From Hymenobacter negativus (GTDB lineage: Bacteria > Bacteroidota > Bacteroidia > Cytophagales > Hymenobacteraceae): 64,000 nt of DNA. The DNA lies in assembly GCF_017571495.1 (NCBI RefSeq), contig NZ_JAGETZ010000011.1, positions 124,001 through 188,000 of the forward strand, given 5' to 3'. A model generated the notes under the pieces. It made no database searches. It was not told the origin of the DNA and worked only from the letters and a program-made list of their open reading frames with translations. This document shows, piece after piece, positions 62,912-64,000 of the stretch (position 1 is its first letter; each line of letters opens with the position of its first letter). A program made the translations under genes and the position numbers.

Positions 62912-62956
62912 AAGGTTGGGGTAACACGAATAATCTGCGTTGCCGCCCCAACCTTT
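62912..62956. terminator. Hairpin after the J-domain-like gene
   Basis: AAGGTTGGGG (62912-62921) and CCCCAACCTT (62947-62956) are exact complements with a 25-base loop. The right arm overlaps a -7-like AACCTTTG for the ankyrin gene, so it may be regulatory rather than a terminator. Confidence 0.4.
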
Positions 62957-63007
62957 GCGCCCGCTAGCCGATTACCAACGCACGTTTTACCACTCCAAGC
63001 CGATTTC

Positions 63008-63502
63008 ATGGATTTTACTTCCGCCCGCCCCGAAGACCTGCTATTCGACGCTGCCCGCCGCGGCGACGTGGCCGGCCTCAAAGAGTTGCTCGCCAACGGC
63101 CTCGACATCAACTCGACCAATGCCAAGGGCTTCACTGCGCTCACCCTCACCACCTACGACGACCACCTCGACGCTGCCAATTTCCTGCTCGAAGCCGGCG
63201 CCGACCCCAATATCCAGGACGTCACCGGCAATTCGGCGCTTATGGGCGTCAGCTTCAAAGGATATCCTGAAATTGCCCGCGCCCTCATCCAGCACGGCGC
63301 CGACCTCAACCTGCAAAATGGCAACGGCGGCACTGCCCTCATGTTTGCCACCATGTTCGGCCGCAACAACCTCGTCAAGCTCCTGCTCGAAGCCGGCGCC
63401 GACCCTTCCATCCAGGACAACCGCGGCTTCAGCGCCCTGCACCTGGCCGGCCAGCAAGGCAACGAAGAGGCCTGGGCCTTGCTCGGCGGTGCTTCAGAGT
63501 AA
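63008..63502 (+). CDS. Ankyrin-repeat protein
   Basis: The 164-residue protein consists of about four ankyrin repeats: DLLFDAARRGDVAGLKELLANG, GFTALTLTTYDDHLDAANFLLEAGADPN, an atypical repeat with GNSALMGVSFKGYPEIARALIQHGADLN, and GGTALMFATMFGRNNLVKLLLEAGADPS. A final partial cap ends the protein. Such small bacterial ankyrin proteins are often cytosolic partners of oxidative-stress enzymes, but no catalase is adjacent here. The ATG at 63008 starts directly before the first repeat. Frames extending upstream overlap the previous gene in another phase and are ignored. Confidence 0.9.
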   Translation: MDFTSARPEDLLFDAARRGDVAGLKELLANGLDINSTNAKGFTALTLTTYDDHLDAANFLLEAGADPNIQDVTGNSALMGVSFKGYPEIARALIQHGADLNLQNGNGGTALMFATMFGRNNLVKLLLEAGADPSIQDNRGFSALHLAGQQGNEEAWALLGGASE

Positions 63503-63520
63503 ATATTAGGGCTAAGTTTA

Positions 63521-63574
63521 GAGGGTTGAATGCTGCTTGCAAGAGTGTCCTTTTCAATTCAGCATTCAACCCTC
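63521..63574. terminator. Hairpin between the ankyrin and dioxygenase genes
   Basis: GAGGGTTGAATGCT (63521-63534) and AGCATTCAACCCTC (63561-63574) are exact complements with a 26-base loop, placed between convergent genes a few bases from the dioxygenase stop codon. Confidence 0.7.
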
Positions 63575-63579
63575 GAGAC

Positions 63580-64000
63580 TCAACCCACCATAAATGTCCG
63601 CATGCTCATGCCGCCGAAGCTTACTTCTTCAAACAGCTGCTGCATGGGCTCGTTTTTGCCAGCAAGGCCCAGGGTGTAGAGGGTGGGCAGGTAATGGTCG
63701 AGTGTAGGGACGGCCAGCGGGCCGCTGCTGCCAGCTTTGGTGTAGTCGGCCAGGGCGCGGTAGTTGCCTGAAACCAGATGACCCTTGAACCACTCGTCGA
63801 ACTCCACGGCCCAGTCATAAGGAGTTGCGTCGTTGGTCATGAACCTGGGCATGCTCTGGCGTAGGTTGTGCACCACGTTGCCGCTACCTACAATGAGCAC
63901 ACCCCGCTCCCGCAGAAACTGCAGTTGCTTCGCGAAGTCGAAGTGCCAGTCCAACGACTTGGTGGCGTCTATGCTAAGCTGAAACACCGGTACATCGGCG
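63580..64000 (-). CDS. YgiD-type extradiol dioxygenase (DODA family), 5' part outside the window
   Basis: The visible 139 residues are the C-terminal part of a class III extradiol dioxygenase of the YgiD/4,5-DOPA dioxygenase type: ADVPVFQLSID, then RGVLIVGSGNVVHNLR, the DWAVEFDEWFK helix, and the ending DHYLPTLYTLGLAG with EEVSFGGMSMRTF. The conserved His in GNVVHNL and in TLDHYLP are probable metal or active-site residues. The frame remains open to the window edge, so the start lies beyond it. The natural substrate of this family is often unknown. Confidence 0.9.
   Translation of the reverse strand, partial: ADVPVFQLSIDATKSLDWHFDFAKQLQFLRERGVLIVGSGNVVHNLRQSMPRFMTNDATPYDWAVEFDEWFKGHLVSGNYRALADYTKAGSSGPLAVPTLDHYLPTLYTLGLAGKNEPMQQLFEEVSFGGMSMRTFMVG

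Overview
The window looks like the chromosome of a GC-rich Bacteroidota, most likely a Hymenobacter-like member of the Cytophagales. This is inferred from gene content and signals. There is a GH44 glycosidase with a C-terminal type IX secretion sorting domain. DUF5916, DUF5723, DUF6702 and DUF2461 proteins and LytS/LytTR and BlaI/M56 regulator pairs are present. Several genes are preceded by the Bacteroidota -7 element TAnnTTTG. No rRNA, tRNA, CRISPR array, transposase or phage gene was found.

Layout. 1-4.2 kb: folB, then a BlaI-type repressor overlapping an M56 (BlaR1-like) membrane peptidase with an unusual repeat-rich periplasmic part, behind a promoter carrying three identical-core palindromes. 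4.4-13 kb: a DUF5916 outer-membrane protein, two AT-rich or orphan genes, a ClC channel, a secreted subtilase and a small exported protein. 13.1-16.1 kb: an AT-rich exopolysaccharide mini-cluster (epimerase, XrtA-type polysaccharide deacetylase, priming sugar transferase) with a perfect 32-bp hairpin at its edge. 16-28 kb: MeaB, envelope proteins (DUF5723, beta-propeller, GT87-like, L,D-transpeptidase, propeller-phosphoesterase lipoprotein), an oxidoreductase, a Crp/Fnr regulator, DUF2461 and DUF6702. 28-35 kb: rseP and dxr, two tandem GAF paralogues and the GH44 enzyme. 35-48.5 kb: geranylgeranyl-reductase-like and TetX-like flavoproteins around an AraC regulator, a beta-propeller lipoprotein, a SulP transporter with a structured leader, and gltB-gltD.

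49-54.5 kb is a urease locus: a NicO/UreH-type nickel permease, fused ureAB, an AT-rich ExoX-C-like orphan gene lying between ureAB and ureC, then ureC, ureF and ureG. ureD is found 6.6 kb further on and on the opposite strand, and no ureE is seen. Between them lie a LytTR response regulator with its LytS-type kinase, a divergent TonB-dependent-receptor-type barrel protein, and an AraC regulator followed by a SnoaL-like protein and an SDR. The window closes with a J-domain-like membrane protein, an ankyrin protein and a cut-off YgiD-type dioxygenase.

The least conventional content is in the DNA between genes. There are many long inverted repeats of a few recurring families, often inside operons (gltB/gltD, ureC/ureF, ureF/ureG, kinase/regulator). 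There are also four candidate regulatory circuits readable from sequence: the BlaI triple operator; a 21-bp-spaced direct repeat at the LytTR/receptor divergent promoter; a 15-bp direct repeat placed at an identical distance from the -7 box of both the small AraC gene and its SnoaL-SDR neighbour; and a palindrome over the start of the TetX-like gene.
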